The notes: generated by a model not told the origin, from the sequence alone. A DNA stretch of 64,000 bases from Gallionella sp. (GCA_030682375.1 JAUXOL010000013.1:124001-188000); one strand, 5' to 3'; shown: positions 20,643 to 30,964, counted from the first letter of the stretch. Translations and numbers: made by a program.

Positions 20643-22208
20643 TTAATGTCTGAAATGACGGAAGCCCGTAAACACCATCGCCAACCCATGCTCGTCGGCC
20701 GCGGCGATCACTTCCTCGTCGCGCATCGAACCGCCCGGCTGGATCACCGCCTTCGCACCGGCTTGCGCCAACACGTCGATGCCGTCGCGGAACGGGAAGA
20801 ACGCGTCAGACGACACGACAGAATTTTCCAGGCTCAGGCCTGCATTCTGCGCCTTGATGCTGGCGATGCGGGTCGAGTCCACGCGGCTCATCTGGCCTGC
20901 GCCCACGCCCAGGGTCTGGCCGCCCTTGCAGAACACGATCGCGTTGGACTTCACGTATTTCGCGACGCGCCAAGCGAACAGCAGATCCTGCAGTTGTTCT
21001 GCGGAAGGCTGTGCCTTGGTGACGACTTTCAGTTGCGCCAGTTGCACGTTCAGCGCATCCGGCGACTGCACCAGCAAGCCGCCACTGACGCGTTTGAAGT
21101 CGAACTGATTGTGCGCATTGGACAGCGGCACGGTCAGCACGCGCACGTTCTGCTTCGCGGCGGTGACCTTCAGCGCAGCCTCGGAAGCGGAAGGCGCGAT
21201 GATGAGTTCGACGAACTGGTTCGCGGTGATCTGCGCTGCGGAAGCCTCGTCCAGCTCGCGATTGAACGCGATGATGCCGCCGAACGCGGAAGTGGTGTCG
21301 GTCGCATAGGCCAGCTTGTAAGCATTCAGCGCGGTGTCGGCAATCGCCACGCCGCAGGGATTGGCGTGCTTGACGATAACGCAGGCGGGCTGATCGAAGG
21401 TCTTCACCAGTTCCCATGCCGCATCGGCGTCGCCGATGTTGTTGTAGGACAGTTCCTTGCCCTGCAACTGGGTGTAGTCGGAGATGCCACCGGCGACCGG
21501 GTTCAGGTCGCGGTAGAACGCGGCGCTCTGGTGCGGGTTCTCGCCGTAGCGCATGTCCTGCACCTTGGCGAAGTTGAAGTTGATCTGTGCCGGGAACGCA
21601 CTCTTCGCGCCATCGTTGTCGATGGCGGTCAGGTAGTTGCTGATCATGCTGTCGTAGGCGGCCGTGTGCGAGAACGCCTTCTTCATCAGGTCGAAGCGCG
21701 TTGCGTCGGAAACGGCAGCGCCGTTCGTGCGCATCTCTTCCAGCACGTCGGCGTAATCCGCCGGATCGGTGACGATGGCGACATGCGCGTGGTTCTTAGC
21801 CGCGGCGCGCACCATGGTCGGGCCGCCGATGTCGATGTTCTCGATGGCATCTTCCAGCGTGCAGCCGGGCTTGGCGACGGTCGCCGCGAACGGGTACAGG
21901 TTCACCACCACCAGATCGATGGTCGGGATGCCGTGCTTCGCCAATGTGGCGACATGCTCCGGCAGGTCGCGGCGCGCGAGGATACCGGCGTGCACCTTGG
22001 GCTGCAGCGTCTTCACGCGGCCGTCCAGCATCTCGGGGAAGCCGGTGTAGTCGGCCACTTCGGTGCACGGCACGCCGTTGTCGGCGAGCAGCTTGGCGGT
22101 GCCGCCGGTGGAAAGAATCTTCACGCCGAGGCTATGCAGTCCCTGTGCGAATTCGAGGACGCCGGACTTGTCCGACACGCTGATGAGTGCTTGCTTGATT
22201 GCTGCCAT
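20643..22208 (-). CDS. purH: Bifunctional AICAR transformylase / IMP cyclohydrolase
   Basis: 521 residues, full length. The N-terminal cyclohydrolase half begins [14 protein letters not shown] and contains [15 protein letters not shown]. The C-terminal transformylase half contains the [12 protein letters not shown] segment near residue 214, [10 protein letters not shown] near 266 with the catalytic Lys-His pair, and the ending [17 protein letters not shown]. It performs the last two steps of IMP synthesis. It lies downstream of dusB-fis on the same strand and upstream of purD. Confidence 0.97.
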   Translation of the reverse strand: MAAIKQALISVSDKSGVLEFAQGLHSLGVKILSTGGTAKLLADNGVPCTEVADYTGFPEMLDGRVKTLQPKVHAGILARRDLPEHVATLAKHGIPTIDLVVVNLYPFAATVAKPGCTLEDAIENIDIGGPTMVRAAAKNHAHVAIVTDPADYADVLEEMRTNGAAVSDATRFDLMKKAFSHTAAYDSMISNYLTAIDNDGAKSAFPAQINFNFAKVQDMRYGENPHQSAAFYRDLNPVAGGISDYTQLQGKELSYNNIGDADAAWELVKTFDQPACVIVKHANPCGVAIADTALNAYKLAYATDTTSAFGGIIAFNRELDEASAAQITANQFVELIIAPSASEAALKVTAAKQNVRVLTVPLSNAHNQFDFKRVSGGLLVQSPDALNVQLAQLKVVTKAQPSAEQLQDLLFAWRVAKYVKSNAIVFCKGGQTLGVGAGQMSRVDSTRIASIKAQNAGLSLENSVVSSDAFFPFRDGIDVLAQAGAKAVIQPGGSMRDEEVIAAADEHGLAMVFTGFRHFRH

Positions 22209-22244
22209 GTTGGCTCCAGTAAAAATAAAATCAGGTCAAGAATC

Positions 22245-22361
22245 GAAACCGTCGCGAGCGGCCGGAGAACAAGGCGCACGGAGCACAGAAACCGGAATGT
22301 ACTTGCAGTACATGAGGATTTCGAGCACCGCGCAACGCAGTTATCCGGTCGCGCAGCAGGT
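22245..22361. repeat. Dispersed intergenic repeat between fis and purH
   Basis: The stretch around ACCGGAATGTACTTGCAGTA, followed by CATGAGGATTTCGAGCACCG, has the palindrome TGTACT-TGC-AGTACA. Its composition and layout match a repeat family I recall from betaproteobacterial intergenic regions. No copy elsewhere in this window was found, so the call depends on memory of the family. Confidence 0.4.
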
Positions 22362-22613
22362 TTACGCTATTCCGTGCTGCAGCATCTTCTTGCGCAGCGT
22401 ATTGCGGTTGATGCCCAGCATCGCGGACGCGTGGGTCTGGTTGCCGCCGACATGCTCCAGCACCATTTCGATCAGCGGCTTCTCGACGCAGTCCATCACC
22501 ATGTCGTACATGTTGCAGCAGGGATCTTCGCCGTCGAGGTCGCGAAAATACTCCTTGAGTGCCTTCCGCACATAGCGGGCCATGTCGTTCTCGTTCACCA
22601 CACAATCGATCAT
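22362..22613 (-). CDS. fis: Fis-family DNA-binding protein
   Basis: 83 residues from the ATG at 22613. A GTG eight codons upstream is in frame, but GGGAGGAA lies between the two, favouring the ATG. The C-terminal helix-turn-helix is clear: VLEHVGGNQTHASAMLGINR followed by NTLRKKMLQHGIA, as in Fis and the NtrC C-terminus. Fis is a nucleoid protein that bends DNA and modulates rRNA and other promoters. Its ATG overlaps the dusB stop (ATGA), so it forms the dusB-fis operon that is conserved across many proteobacteria. Confidence 0.92.
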   Translation of the reverse strand: MIDCVVNENDMARYVRKALKEYFRDLDGEDPCCNMYDMVMDCVEKPLIEMVLEHVGGNQTHASAMLGINRNTLRKKMLQHGIA

Positions 22614-23617
22614 GCTGCCAGTTCCTCCCTGTAGCACAGTCGCGATCCGCTCTGAGCTTGTTCTGTAAAGAATGCATCTACCGCCGCGAGCTGTTCTTCG
22701 ACGCTCTCCAGCTGGTTCATCTGATGGCGGAAGTGCGCCGAACCGACCAACCCCTTGGTGTACCAGGAGATGTGCTTGCGCGCGACGCGCAGGCCGGTGT
22801 ACTCGCCATAGAAGTCGTAAAGCTCCTGCACATGGTCGGCGAGGATGCGATGTATCTCGCCCACTTCGGGCGACGGCATGTGCGTGCCGGTGTTAAGGAA
22901 ATATTCGATCTCGCGGAACAGCCAGGGACGTCCCTGCGCCGCGCGGCCTATCATCACCGCGTCCGCGCCGGTGTGCTCCAGCACGTATTTCGCTTTTTCA
23001 GGGGTAGTGATGTCGCCGTTGGCGATCACCGGGATTTTGATCTCGGCCTTCACTGCGGCGATGGTGTCGTATTCGGCATCGCCGGTGTAGGCGCACGCGC
23101 GGGTGCGTCCGTGGATCGCCAGCGCCTGGATGCCGCTGCTCTCGGCGATGCGCGCGATGGCGATCGCGTTGCGATTGGCCTTGTCCCAGCCGGTGCGTAT
23201 CTTCAGCGTCACCGGCACATCCGCCGCAGCAACCACCGCTTCCAGTATCTCTGCGACCAGCTTCTCGTTCTGCATCAGCGCGGAACCAGCCATCACGTTA
23301 CATATCTTCTTGGCCGGGCAGCCCATGTTGATGTCGATGATCTGCGCGCCGTTGTCCACATTGTATTGCGCGGCCTGCGCCAGCATCTTCGGGTCCGCGC
23401 CGACGATCTGCACCGAAATCGGATCGACCTCGCCCTCGTGGTTCGCGCGGCGCTTGGTCTTCTCGGAACCGTACAACAGCGAATTCGACGCGACCATCTC
23501 GCTCACCGCCATGCCCGCGCCCATGCGCTTGCACAGCATGCGGAACGGCCGATCGGTCACGCCCGCCATGGGTGCGACGATCAGGTTGTTCTTCAACTTG
23601 TATTTGCCGATTTGCAT
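22610..23617 (-). CDS. dusB: tRNA-dihydrouridine synthase B
   Basis: 335 residues. This FMN enzyme reduces specific uridines in tRNA to dihydrouridine. Motifs visible are VAPMAGVTDRPFR near residue 15, INMGCPAKKI with the catalytic Cys at about residue 100, KIRTGWD near 140, AIHGRTR near 167 and the phosphate-binding ANGDI and GRAAQGRPWLF near 200-228. It is the first gene of the dusB-fis pair, overlapping fis by four bases. It is divergent from the UbiH-family gene. Confidence 0.95.
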   Translation of the reverse strand: MQIGKYKLKNNLIVAPMAGVTDRPFRMLCKRMGAGMAVSEMVASNSLLYGSEKTKRRANHEGEVDPISVQIVGADPKMLAQAAQYNVDNGAQIIDINMGCPAKKICNVMAGSALMQNEKLVAEILEAVVAAADVPVTLKIRTGWDKANRNAIAIARIAESSGIQALAIHGRTRACAYTGDAEYDTIAAVKAEIKIPVIANGDITTPEKAKYVLEHTGADAVMIGRAAQGRPWLFREIEYFLNTGTHMPSPEVGEIHRILADHVQELYDFYGEYTGLRVARKHISWYTKGLVGSAHFRHQMNQLESVEEQLAAVDAFFTEQAQSGSRLCYREELAA

Positions 23618-23716
23618 GCGCCTGAGCAGGAAGGATTTCTAAGGGGGCGGCGATTATAAATTAATCAGCACGGCCATGCTATGATGCCCGCGATTATTTC
23701 TGCGCAATATCCGACT

Positions 23717-24907
23717 ATGGAATTCGACATCGTCATCGTCGGCGGCGGTCTGGTGGGAGCCAGCCTGGCCGCATCTCTCAGGCACAGCGGGCTGGCGCTG
23801 GCGCTGGTGGAGAGCCAGTGCTCACCCGCATTGCCCGCGGACCCCGAATTGGCCGACCCAGAACTGACTAATTGGGATTCGCGCATCTACGCGATCAGCC
23901 CCGGCAGCCGCCGCTACCTCGAAGAGGCCGGCGCCTGGGATCATCTCGCCACGCACCGCGTCGCACCGGTAGAAGAAATGCGGGTGTTCGGCGACGCCGA
24001 CGCGAAGCTGGAATTCAGCGCCTATGAAATGGGCGTACCCGAACTGGCCTGCATCCTGGAAAACCGCGAGTTGCAACATGCGCTGTGGCAAGTGTTGCGG
24101 CAGCAGGACGACCTCACCCTGCTGCACCCGGCGCGCTGCGCCTCACTGAACGTAGGCAAAGATTCCGCCGAACTCGCGCTGCAGGACGGGCGCAGCATCA
24201 GGGCGAAGCTGGTCGTCGGCGCGGACGGCCGCGACTCCTGGGTGCGCAACCAGGTCGGCCTCGGCACCTCGACGCCGGTGGACTACCGCCAGCACGGCGT
24301 GGTCGCCAACTTCACCACCGAACTCCCGCATCGCGGCATCGCATACCAATGGTTCCAGCCGGACGGCATCCTCGCGCTGCTGCCGCTGCCGGGCAACCGC
24401 GTGTCCATGGTGTGGTCGGTCAGCCCCGAGAAATCCGCCGAACTGCTGGCGCTCACTCATGAGGAACTCTGCGCGAAGGTCGCCGCCGCAGCCCGGCACA
24501 CGCTGGGCAAGATGCAGGTCGTCACGCCCGCCGCCGCGTTCCCGCTTCGCCTGCTGGTGCTGCCGCAAATATCGGCGCCCCGCATCGCGCTGATCGGCGA
24601 TGCCGCGCACAACATGCACCCGCTGGCAGGCCAAGGCGTGAACACCGGCTTCCGCGACGCGCAACAACTGGTCAAAACACTGCTGGAACGCGGCGGCTGC
24701 GCCGACTGCGGCGACGCGCAACTGCTGCGACGCTACGACCGCAAACGCAAGGAAGACATCTACTCGATGCAGGCCACGACCTACGGCCTGAAACACCTGT
24801 TCAACAACGACGATCCGATTCTGCGCAAGCTGCGCAATCTCGGGATGGACGCCACCAATCGCCTGACCCCGCTGAAGAAGCTGCTGGTGCAGCACGCGCT
24901 TAACTGA
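23717..24907 (+). CDS. UbiH/UbiF/COQ6-family FAD hydroxylase
   Basis: 396 residues from the ATG at 23717, where the FAD motif begins directly: MEFDIVIVGGGLVGASLAAS. Further signatures are VVGADGRDSWVR near residue 165 and the family motif IGDAAHNMHPLAGQGVNTGF near 290. These flavin monooxygenases hydroxylate the ubiquinone ring. Which position it acts on (UbiH, UbiI or another) cannot be decided from sequence alone. Coq7 elsewhere in the window covers a different step. It is 14 bases upstream of dsbC on the same strand. Confidence 0.88.
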   Translation: MEFDIVIVGGGLVGASLAASLRHSGLALALVESQCSPALPADPELADPELTNWDSRIYAISPGSRRYLEEAGAWDHLATHRVAPVEEMRVFGDADAKLEFSAYEMGVPELACILENRELQHALWQVLRQQDDLTLLHPARCASLNVGKDSAELALQDGRSIRAKLVVGADGRDSWVRNQVGLGTSTPVDYRQHGVVANFTTELPHRGIAYQWFQPDGILALLPLPGNRVSMVWSVSPEKSAELLALTHEELCAKVAAAARHTLGKMQVVTPAAAFPLRLLVLPQISAPRIALIGDAAHNMHPLAGQGVNTGFRDAQQLVKTLLERGGCADCGDAQLLRRYDRKRKEDIYSMQATTYGLKHLFNNDDPILRKLRNLGMDATNRLTPLKKLLVQHALN

Positions 24908-24921
24908 CCCACGAGGAACCC

Positions 24922-25626
24922 ATGAAGAAACTGATCACACTGTTCGCCGCCGTCCTGCTGTCGTCTTCCGTCCATGCAGGCGAGAGCGAAATACGCCAGT
25001 CGCTGAAGAGCAAGTTCCCCAACATCGGCAATATCGAGCATGTCGTCAAAACGCCCTACTCCGGGCTGTACGAAGTCATCATCGGCGACCAGCTGCTGTA
25101 CACCGACGCCAAGGGCGAATACCTGTTCGACGGCCATGTGATCGAGCTGAAGAACCGCCGCGACATCACCGAGGAGCGCCGCCGCCAGCTGTTCGCGATC
25201 GACTTCGACAAACTGCCGCTGGACATCGCACTGAAACGCGTCAAGGGCGACGGCTCGCGCCGCATGGCCTATTTCTCCGACCCGAACTGTGGCTTCTGCC
25301 GCAAGCTGGAAAAGGAACTGGACAAGATCGACAACGTGACCCTGTACATGTTCATCGGCCCGATCTTCTCGCCGCAATCCGCCGAACTCGTGCGCAACGT
25401 CCAATGCGCCAAAAACCCGCTGAAGGCATGGAACGAACTGATGCTGAACGGCAACGCACCCGCGAACGCCTCCTGCAACACCAAGACCGACAAGGTCATG
25501 GCGCTGGCGAAGAAGATGGGCGTCAACGGCACGCCCAACCTGATCTTCGGCGACGGCATGCAAGTGCCCGGCTACCTGCCCGCCGAGGAACTGGAAAAGT
25601 ATCTGAACGACGCGCGCAAGAAATAA
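24922..25626 (+). CDS. dsbC: Thiol:disulfide interchange protein DsbC
   Basis: 234 residues. A signal peptide of about 19 residues (MKKLITLFAAVLLSSSVHA) precedes an N-terminal dimerisation domain and a thioredoxin-like domain. The active-site pair is C123/C126 in the CGFC motif, and the cis-proline is P205 in NGTPNLIF. It isomerises wrong disulfides in the periplasm. Two further cysteines (162 and 185) may form a structural bond. The last 26 bases before the final A of the stop codon are repeated exactly at 63910-63935, so this gene's 3' end is the integration site of the downstream island. The reading frame is intact because the island supplies the same ending. Confidence 0.95.
   Translation: MKKLITLFAAVLLSSSVHAGESEIRQSLKSKFPNIGNIEHVVKTPYSGLYEVIIGDQLLYTDAKGEYLFDGHVIELKNRRDITEERRRQLFAIDFDKLPLDIALKRVKGDGSRRMAYFSDPNCGFCRKLEKELDKIDNVTLYMFIGPIFSPQSAELVRNVQCAKNPLKAWNELMLNGNAPANASCNTKTDKVMALAKKMGVNGTPNLIFGDGMQVPGYLPAEELEKYLNDARKK
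25600..25625 (+). repeat. attL-like 26-bp direct repeat in the dsbC 3' end
   Basis: Bases 25600-25625 are identical to 63910-63935. The repeat starts TATCTGAACGACGCGCGC and ends AAGAAATA, covering the last eight codons of dsbC and two bases of its stop. The nine bases before it match at five positions. Identity stops immediately after it (ATTCC against GCCGA). Confidence 0.88.
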
Positions 25627-25640
25627 TTCCGGGCTCAACA

Positions 25641-25659
25641 GCGCTCGTCGAACGAGCGC
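25641..25659. terminator. Short hairpin between dsbC and the island's last gene
   Basis: An 8-base stem GCGCTCGT / ACGAGCGC with a CGA loop, between the convergent ends of dsbC and the PAAR-like gene. There is only a short T-run on the plus strand, so termination strength is uncertain. Confidence 0.4.
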
Positions 25660-25685
25660 CGTTTCGACGAGCCACAGCTCACATC

Positions 25686-26075
25686 TCAGGGAATATTGAC
25701 CGTCGCCTGCCCGGCGAAGTTGATCGAGATCACCCCGCCGAACGTACACATCAGTTTGGATGAATTATTCAGCGCGGGCATGTTAGCGATCATCACCGTT
25801 GCACACCCGGGCGCCCAGGGCGCGGCGGTCATCGGCGTGCAGGGCATCGGTGTCAGCACCCCCAAGGCCGCTGCCGTCGCCGCCGCCACTGCGGGGTTAG
25901 CCGGACTCTGACACATCGCGAACGGCAGGATGTTGACGAAAGGCTTGTTGTCCATGATGTTCGCATCCGGCACATTGCCCGTCATCACCCGGTTCGTCGG
26001 CAACACCATCAGCGAACTCGGCGCCATACCGGAACTGCATTGCAGCACGGCATTCATGCAGACTTGCTGGCCCAT
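25686..26075 (-). CDS. PAAR-like spike-tip protein (DUF4280 type)
   Basis: 129 residues. The start MGQQVCMNAVLQCSSGMAPS, a central NKPFVNILPFAMC segment and the ending CTFGGVISINFAGQATVNIP match the DUF4280 PAAR-like family. Cysteines at about 6, 13, 55, 79, 91 and 109 are suited to metal binding or cross-linking in a small beta tip. In eCIS particles the PAAR-like protein (Afp10 position) sharpens the VgrG-like spike and can bear effectors. GGGAG precedes the ATG. It is the last gene of the island's operon, about 31 kb from the spike gene and next to the cargo genes, which is unusual for a structural part. Confidence 0.78.
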   Translation of the reverse strand: MGQQVCMNAVLQCSSGMAPSSLMVLPTNRVMTGNVPDANIMDNKPFVNILPFAMCQSPANPAVAAATAAALGVLTPMPCTPMTAAPWAPGCATVMIANMPALNNSSKLMCTFGGVISINFAGQATVNIP

Positions 26076-26209
26076 TCAACTCTCCCGAAAATCAAGCGTA
26101 CGAATCAAAGGAACCGGATTTCGCATTCCCAGCCACTACACATTGGATTGAAGAATCATCGCCGATCCTTCAAAAAATCAAGTGCACGCTTGGCATGACG
26201 GGCAGAGGT

Positions 26210-26584
26210 TCAAATACCCGTATCGCACAAACCCAATTCACGTACCTTGATGCTCACCGCCTTGCCGATTAGTTGCGCCATGCCCGTCATTTCGACTTGG
26301 ACGATGCTGTTGCCCAACCGTAGCGTACCAACACCATCATCGAACGATTCAAGCATTACGTGCAGAATCACCCCTTGCCCATCCGGCTCGATGCCAATTC
26401 TGCCGTTGGCATTGGTAAAAACATTGTCTCCCCATACGAGCTGTTCGCGAACGCTCAATTCCACGTCGTATTCGGCGCCAACGGCAGGCTGCGGGTTTCC
26501 GATCCATGCCGCACGAATGCCGACACCATCGATCAAGCAGCGTACGTTCCCACTCGCATCGGCTTCAATAATTCTTGCTTTCAT
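26210..26584 (-). CDS. Unknown 124-residue beta-rich protein
   Basis: I do not recognise this family. The protein starts MKARIIEADASGNVRCLIDG and alternates hydrophobic and polar residues in short strands, consistent with a small beta-barrel or OB-like fold. There is no signal peptide or membrane segment. GGGAG lies upstream of the ATG. It sits ten bases after the DUF4157 cargo gene and before the PAAR-like gene, so an immunity, adaptor or tip-loading role for either neighbour is possible but only inferred from position. A 134-base empty gap separates it from the PAAR-like gene. Confidence 0.6.
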   Translation of the reverse strand: MKARIIEADASGNVRCLIDGVGIRAAWIGNPQPAVGAEYDVELSVREQLVWGDNVFTNANGRIGIEPDGQGVILHVMLESFDDGVGTLRLGNSIVQVEMTGMAQLIGKAVSIKVRELGLCDTGI

Positions 26585-26593
26585 CTTTACTCC

Positions 26594-27838
<1,245 letters not shown>

Positions 27839-27854
27839 CCCCTCTATTCCGCAT

Positions 27855-28886
27855 TCAATGATAGTTATTCGATGCCCTCGAGAACGCCTCGTAAATATCC
27901 GGCAGGGTGAGTCCGTGTTTTTCCATCACGGCCTGCCGCATGTAGACCAGATACTGGCGAGGCATGACCTGCGGGATGTCGCCGGGGCTTGCGCCCTCGT
28001 CCAGAATGGACATGGTCATGCGCGCGATCACGTCGCCCTGCTCGAAACCGGAGGCGCCCATGGCCAGCATGCCGCCGTCCTCGACCATGTAGCCGCCCAT
28101 ACCGACCACAGGCACAAGGGAGTTGGCCTCGGTCCACTCGATGATCTCTGCGGGCGGGACGAAACCCTCCATCCCTTCCTGCCGCAGGACGTTCTGGTAA
28201 TTCGAGATCAGGATCAGGTCGCCCTCGGCGGAGGCGGCGGCGACGGCGCGCTTCCATTCGTCGAACGTGCCCGCATGTTTCGACGCCGCCAGCCTGAACG
28301 GTGACCAGTCCGCGGCCTCGATCTCCTTGCTATCCTCCATCACGGAGGTGGATTTGTCGCCGAGATGGACGATGCGTTTGCCTAGTGGATTGCCGCCCTT
28401 GTCGCGCATTTCCGCAAGCATGCTGCGCAGGCTGGCCAGAGGCTTGCGCTCGTAGATGCCGGTGACATTCTTCGCCAGGTGATAACCATAAGGTGCAACG
28501 GAACCGTTGATCCCGGCGAATACGATGCTGATATTCGGGTCTTTTGCGTACTCCTTTACCGCATATTTCTGCGCATCGTCGTCGACCGCGACGATCAGGT
28601 CGGGGCGGAATCGCTCGATCTCGCGAACCGCAAGCATGCCCGCCCGGCGCTTGAAATCGGCATCCGGATGTCTCTTGGTGTTCATGTAGTACCACTGCAC
28701 CTTGTAGTGCAGGTTGCCGTCGAACACGCGCCTGAGACCGGCATCGACATCGCGCGTCCACATATAGTCGGTATCGTAGCTCTGGATCACCAGCACCCTT
28801 GGCTGCGAGGCCTTGAACCAGAACAGCAGCAGGACGACCAGCAGCAGGAAAAGGACAATCAGCCAGTTTTTCAATCTTATTGTCAT
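27855..28886 (-). CDS. Membrane-anchored ABC_sub_bind family protein
   Basis: 343 residues from the ATG at 28886. An N-terminal membrane helix (about residues 7-26, IVLFLLLVVLLLFWF) is followed by a periplasmic-binding-type fold of the ABC_sub_bind family: PRVLVIQSYDTDYMWTRDVD near residue 30, a FRPDLIVAVDDDAQKY segment near 95, and VFAGINGSVAPYGY near 123. Such proteins bind small ligands, but no permease or ATPase is adjacent. The ATG overlaps the stop of the SLC13-type transporter (ATGA), so the two are translated together and probably work together. An upstream extension of the frame lies inside the transporter gene and was discarded. It has no evident role in the injection system. Confidence 0.78.
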   Translation of the reverse strand: MTIRLKNWLIVLFLLLVVLLLFWFKASQPRVLVIQSYDTDYMWTRDVDAGLRRVFDGNLHYKVQWYYMNTKRHPDADFKRRAGMLAVREIERFRPDLIVAVDDDAQKYAVKEYAKDPNISIVFAGINGSVAPYGYHLAKNVTGIYERKPLASLRSMLAEMRDKGGNPLGKRIVHLGDKSTSVMEDSKEIEAADWSPFRLAASKHAGTFDEWKRAVAAASAEGDLILISNYQNVLRQEGMEGFVPPAEIIEWTEANSLVPVVGMGGYMVEDGGMLAMGASGFEQGDVIARMTMSILDEGASPGDIPQVMPRQYLVYMRQAVMEKHGLTLPDIYEAFSRASNNYH

Positions 28887-30730
28887 AGCAACCCCAGCGC
28901 GCCCCAGAACGGTATCGCGGCATAGACGCCGACCAGGCGGACCAGATTCATCAGCATGTTGAACTTGAGAAATGCGCCCTCGTCGTATATGCGCTTCTCG
29001 CGCACCAGCTCCTGAAACTGCTGGTAATGCGGGCACTGGTAGGGGAATACCCACATGTCTCCGAGCAGCAACAGGATGAAGCCGATCACCCATGGATTCA
29101 CGCCGGCCTGGCTCGCGACCGGCATGAAGATGGTCGCGCAGATGGCGATGGTCGCGGTATTCGGGAACGCCAGCCGCATCACGAAGATCACGACGAACAG
29201 CAGCGCGACGAACAGGCCGAAGCTGGTGCGCAACACCTCGCCCAGCACGGCGAGTTCGGCGGTCAGCAACTTGTCCAGCCCGAGATAGTTGAACGTACCG
29301 ATGACGCCGATCAGCGTGCCGAGGTAGACCAGCCCCGGCCAGTCGGTCTTCTCCTTGAACTCGCTGCGGCTCAGGAAGCCGAACAGCAGCAGGCCGTAGA
29401 GTATCGCCATACCCATCCACGGCGGCTGGATGTTGTGGATGGAAGTGGTGACGATGCCGATGGTGAACAGCACGATGCCCGCGATGGCAGCCCACTCGCG
29501 CTGCTTGATGTTTCCCAGCAATTGCATCTGGACATCGATCTGCTGCTTCGACAATTGCGGCTTCTCGGCGCTACCGAACATCAGCTTGACCGCCAGCAGA
29601 TAGAGCACCAGCATCGCCACGGCCGCGACCGAGGTCGAGAACAGCCAGTATATCCAGGAGAAATGCTGCTGCTCCTGCGGCGACAGCATGCCGTAGATCA
29701 CGAAGTTGATCGAACGGCTGGTCAGGAAAGTCGCCGAGAACAGCGTCGCCCCGGTGAATGCGGAAATCGCCAGCCGCGTCGCCGCCTTGCCGCGCAAGTG
29801 GAATTTCACCGTCTCCACCATATCGATCAGGAACGGCGCCATCATCACCGTGCGCGCGTTGATCGAGGGGATCACCGGATTGATCAGGTAACCGGTGAAC
29901 AGCAGGCCGAAGTTGTGTCCGACGTTCGTGCCGGGCAGATAGCGCAGCAGCCACAGCAGGCAACGGAAGCTCAGCCCGGAATACACCACCACGGTACCCA
30001 GCCCGAGAATGCTCATCGCCATGAAGAAGCCGTCGGAAGCGAAGCCGCCCAACACCACCTTGGGCGGCGCGAGTCCCAGCGCGAGGATCATCAACACCGC
30101 GAACAGTCCGGGGATGAATTCGTCGACGAGTTCGAATACCCACATCACGATCGCCGCGCTGAAGATCGCGAGGAAGGTGCGCACCTCCCGCCCGACGCCC
30201 CAGCCTTCGGCGAGCAGCATGATCCCCAGCGGAATCAGGATGGCCAGCAGCCAGCCGAACGCCTCGATGCCCTCGCGCCCCTTGGGTTGGTGGCGCTCCG
30301 ACTGCGCCGTCGATGCCCGGCGCACCTCCTCCCCGCCAAAATTCGCCAGCAGCGAAAAATAGAACTCCGCCTTGTGCCCAGGGTTGTACTGGTTCAGCCC
30401 CATCAGGCTGGTGCGCGGCACGGCGAACGCGACCACGTCGGTGGCCGCGACGGCATCCGATAAATAGCATGGCACATCCGTCGCCGCCTCCTCGCCAAAG
30501 CGAGTCCCGTCCATCGTCACGCGCTTGCCCTCCGGCGTGACCAGCACCACCGTCCCGCTCTCGATCAGATAGAGCATGTCGGCGTCGGCATGCGCCTTGT
30601 AGATCGTCTCACCGGCCTTGAAACACCGCTCATGCACGTTCCGCACCATCCGCGCCAGACTCTCGTTCTGGCTTTTCGAGATGATCGGATCGCTGGTCAG
30701 GTGCAGGGCTGCACGAGCGCTGGTTGGCAT
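28883..30730 (-). CDS. Cyclic-nucleotide-binding domain fused to SLC13/DASS-type transporter
   Basis: 615 residues. Residues about 15-125 form a cNMP-binding-like beta-roll (ERCFKAGETIYKAHADADML, then YLIESGTVVLV and RFGEEA). From about residue 165 there are 11-12 hydrophobic membrane segments of the sodium-coupled dicarboxylate/sulfate family, with SINARTVMMAPFLI and the second-repeat FPNTATIAICATIFMPVASQ. The regulatory domain should sit in the cytoplasm. The classical phosphate-cassette Arg-Ala pair of cAMP-binding domains is not obvious, so the ligand is uncertain. GGAG precedes the ATG. It is coupled to the ABC_sub_bind gene and inserted between cargo genes of the injection system. Confidence 0.85.
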   Translation of the reverse strand: MPTSARAALHLTSDPIISKSQNESLARMVRNVHERCFKAGETIYKAHADADMLYLIESGTVVLVTPEGKRVTMDGTRFGEEAATDVPCYLSDAVAATDVVAFAVPRTSLMGLNQYNPGHKAEFYFSLLANFGGEEVRRASTAQSERHQPKGREGIEAFGWLLAILIPLGIMLLAEGWGVGREVRTFLAIFSAAIVMWVFELVDEFIPGLFAVLMILALGLAPPKVVLGGFASDGFFMAMSILGLGTVVVYSGLSFRCLLWLLRYLPGTNVGHNFGLLFTGYLINPVIPSINARTVMMAPFLIDMVETVKFHLRGKAATRLAISAFTGATLFSATFLTSRSINFVIYGMLSPQEQQHFSWIYWLFSTSVAAVAMLVLYLLAVKLMFGSAEKPQLSKQQIDVQMQLLGNIKQREWAAIAGIVLFTIGIVTTSIHNIQPPWMGMAILYGLLLFGFLSRSEFKEKTDWPGLVYLGTLIGVIGTFNYLGLDKLLTAELAVLGEVLRTSFGLFVALLFVVIFVMRLAFPNTATIAICATIFMPVASQAGVNPWVIGFILLLLGDMWVFPYQCPHYQQFQELVREKRIYDEGAFLKFNMLMNLVRLVGVYAAIPFWGALGLL

Positions 30731-30877
30731 TTCGTCTCCGTAGTTATTGCATCTTTAGTATTGCCGGCCTTCATTTCAGTGGCGCTTCGGCAACCAACCT
30801 GAACACACGACAACTCCTCGACCGCTGCCGCCCGCTTCGCCCGGTGCACCTGTGCTTGGCGTATAGGCGACTGTCAC

Positions 30878-30964
30878 CAGCCTCTTCGACAAATTGCCAT
30901 CCGGCGTTTCGACCAGCAGATAGCAATGATTCGTCATCAGCCACCGTCCTCGATAGTCATGCCA
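30878..30964 (-). pseudogene. Remnant of a REP-associated tyrosine transposase (RAYT, Y1_Tnp)
   Basis: A minus-strand frame reads WLMTNHCYLLVETPDGNLSK, very close to the HUH-region signature of RAYT/IS200-like transposases (normally xMxNHYHLLxETPxGNLS). The second His is Tyr here, and no matching sequence continues on either side. Only about 30 codons are recognisable. It lies just beyond the 3' end of a DUF4157 gene and overlaps its last codons in another frame, marking an old insertion or recombination point. Confidence 0.7.

Noticed and set aside
25590-25660. tRNA gene as the integration target
   Set aside because: No cloverleaf can be drawn around either copy of the 26-bp repeat; the target is the coding 3' end of dsbC.
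28887-29495. Upstream extension of the ABC_sub_bind frame
   Set aside because: It lies entirely within the transporter gene in another frame. The ATG at 28886 overlaps the transporter stop and begins a membrane anchor.
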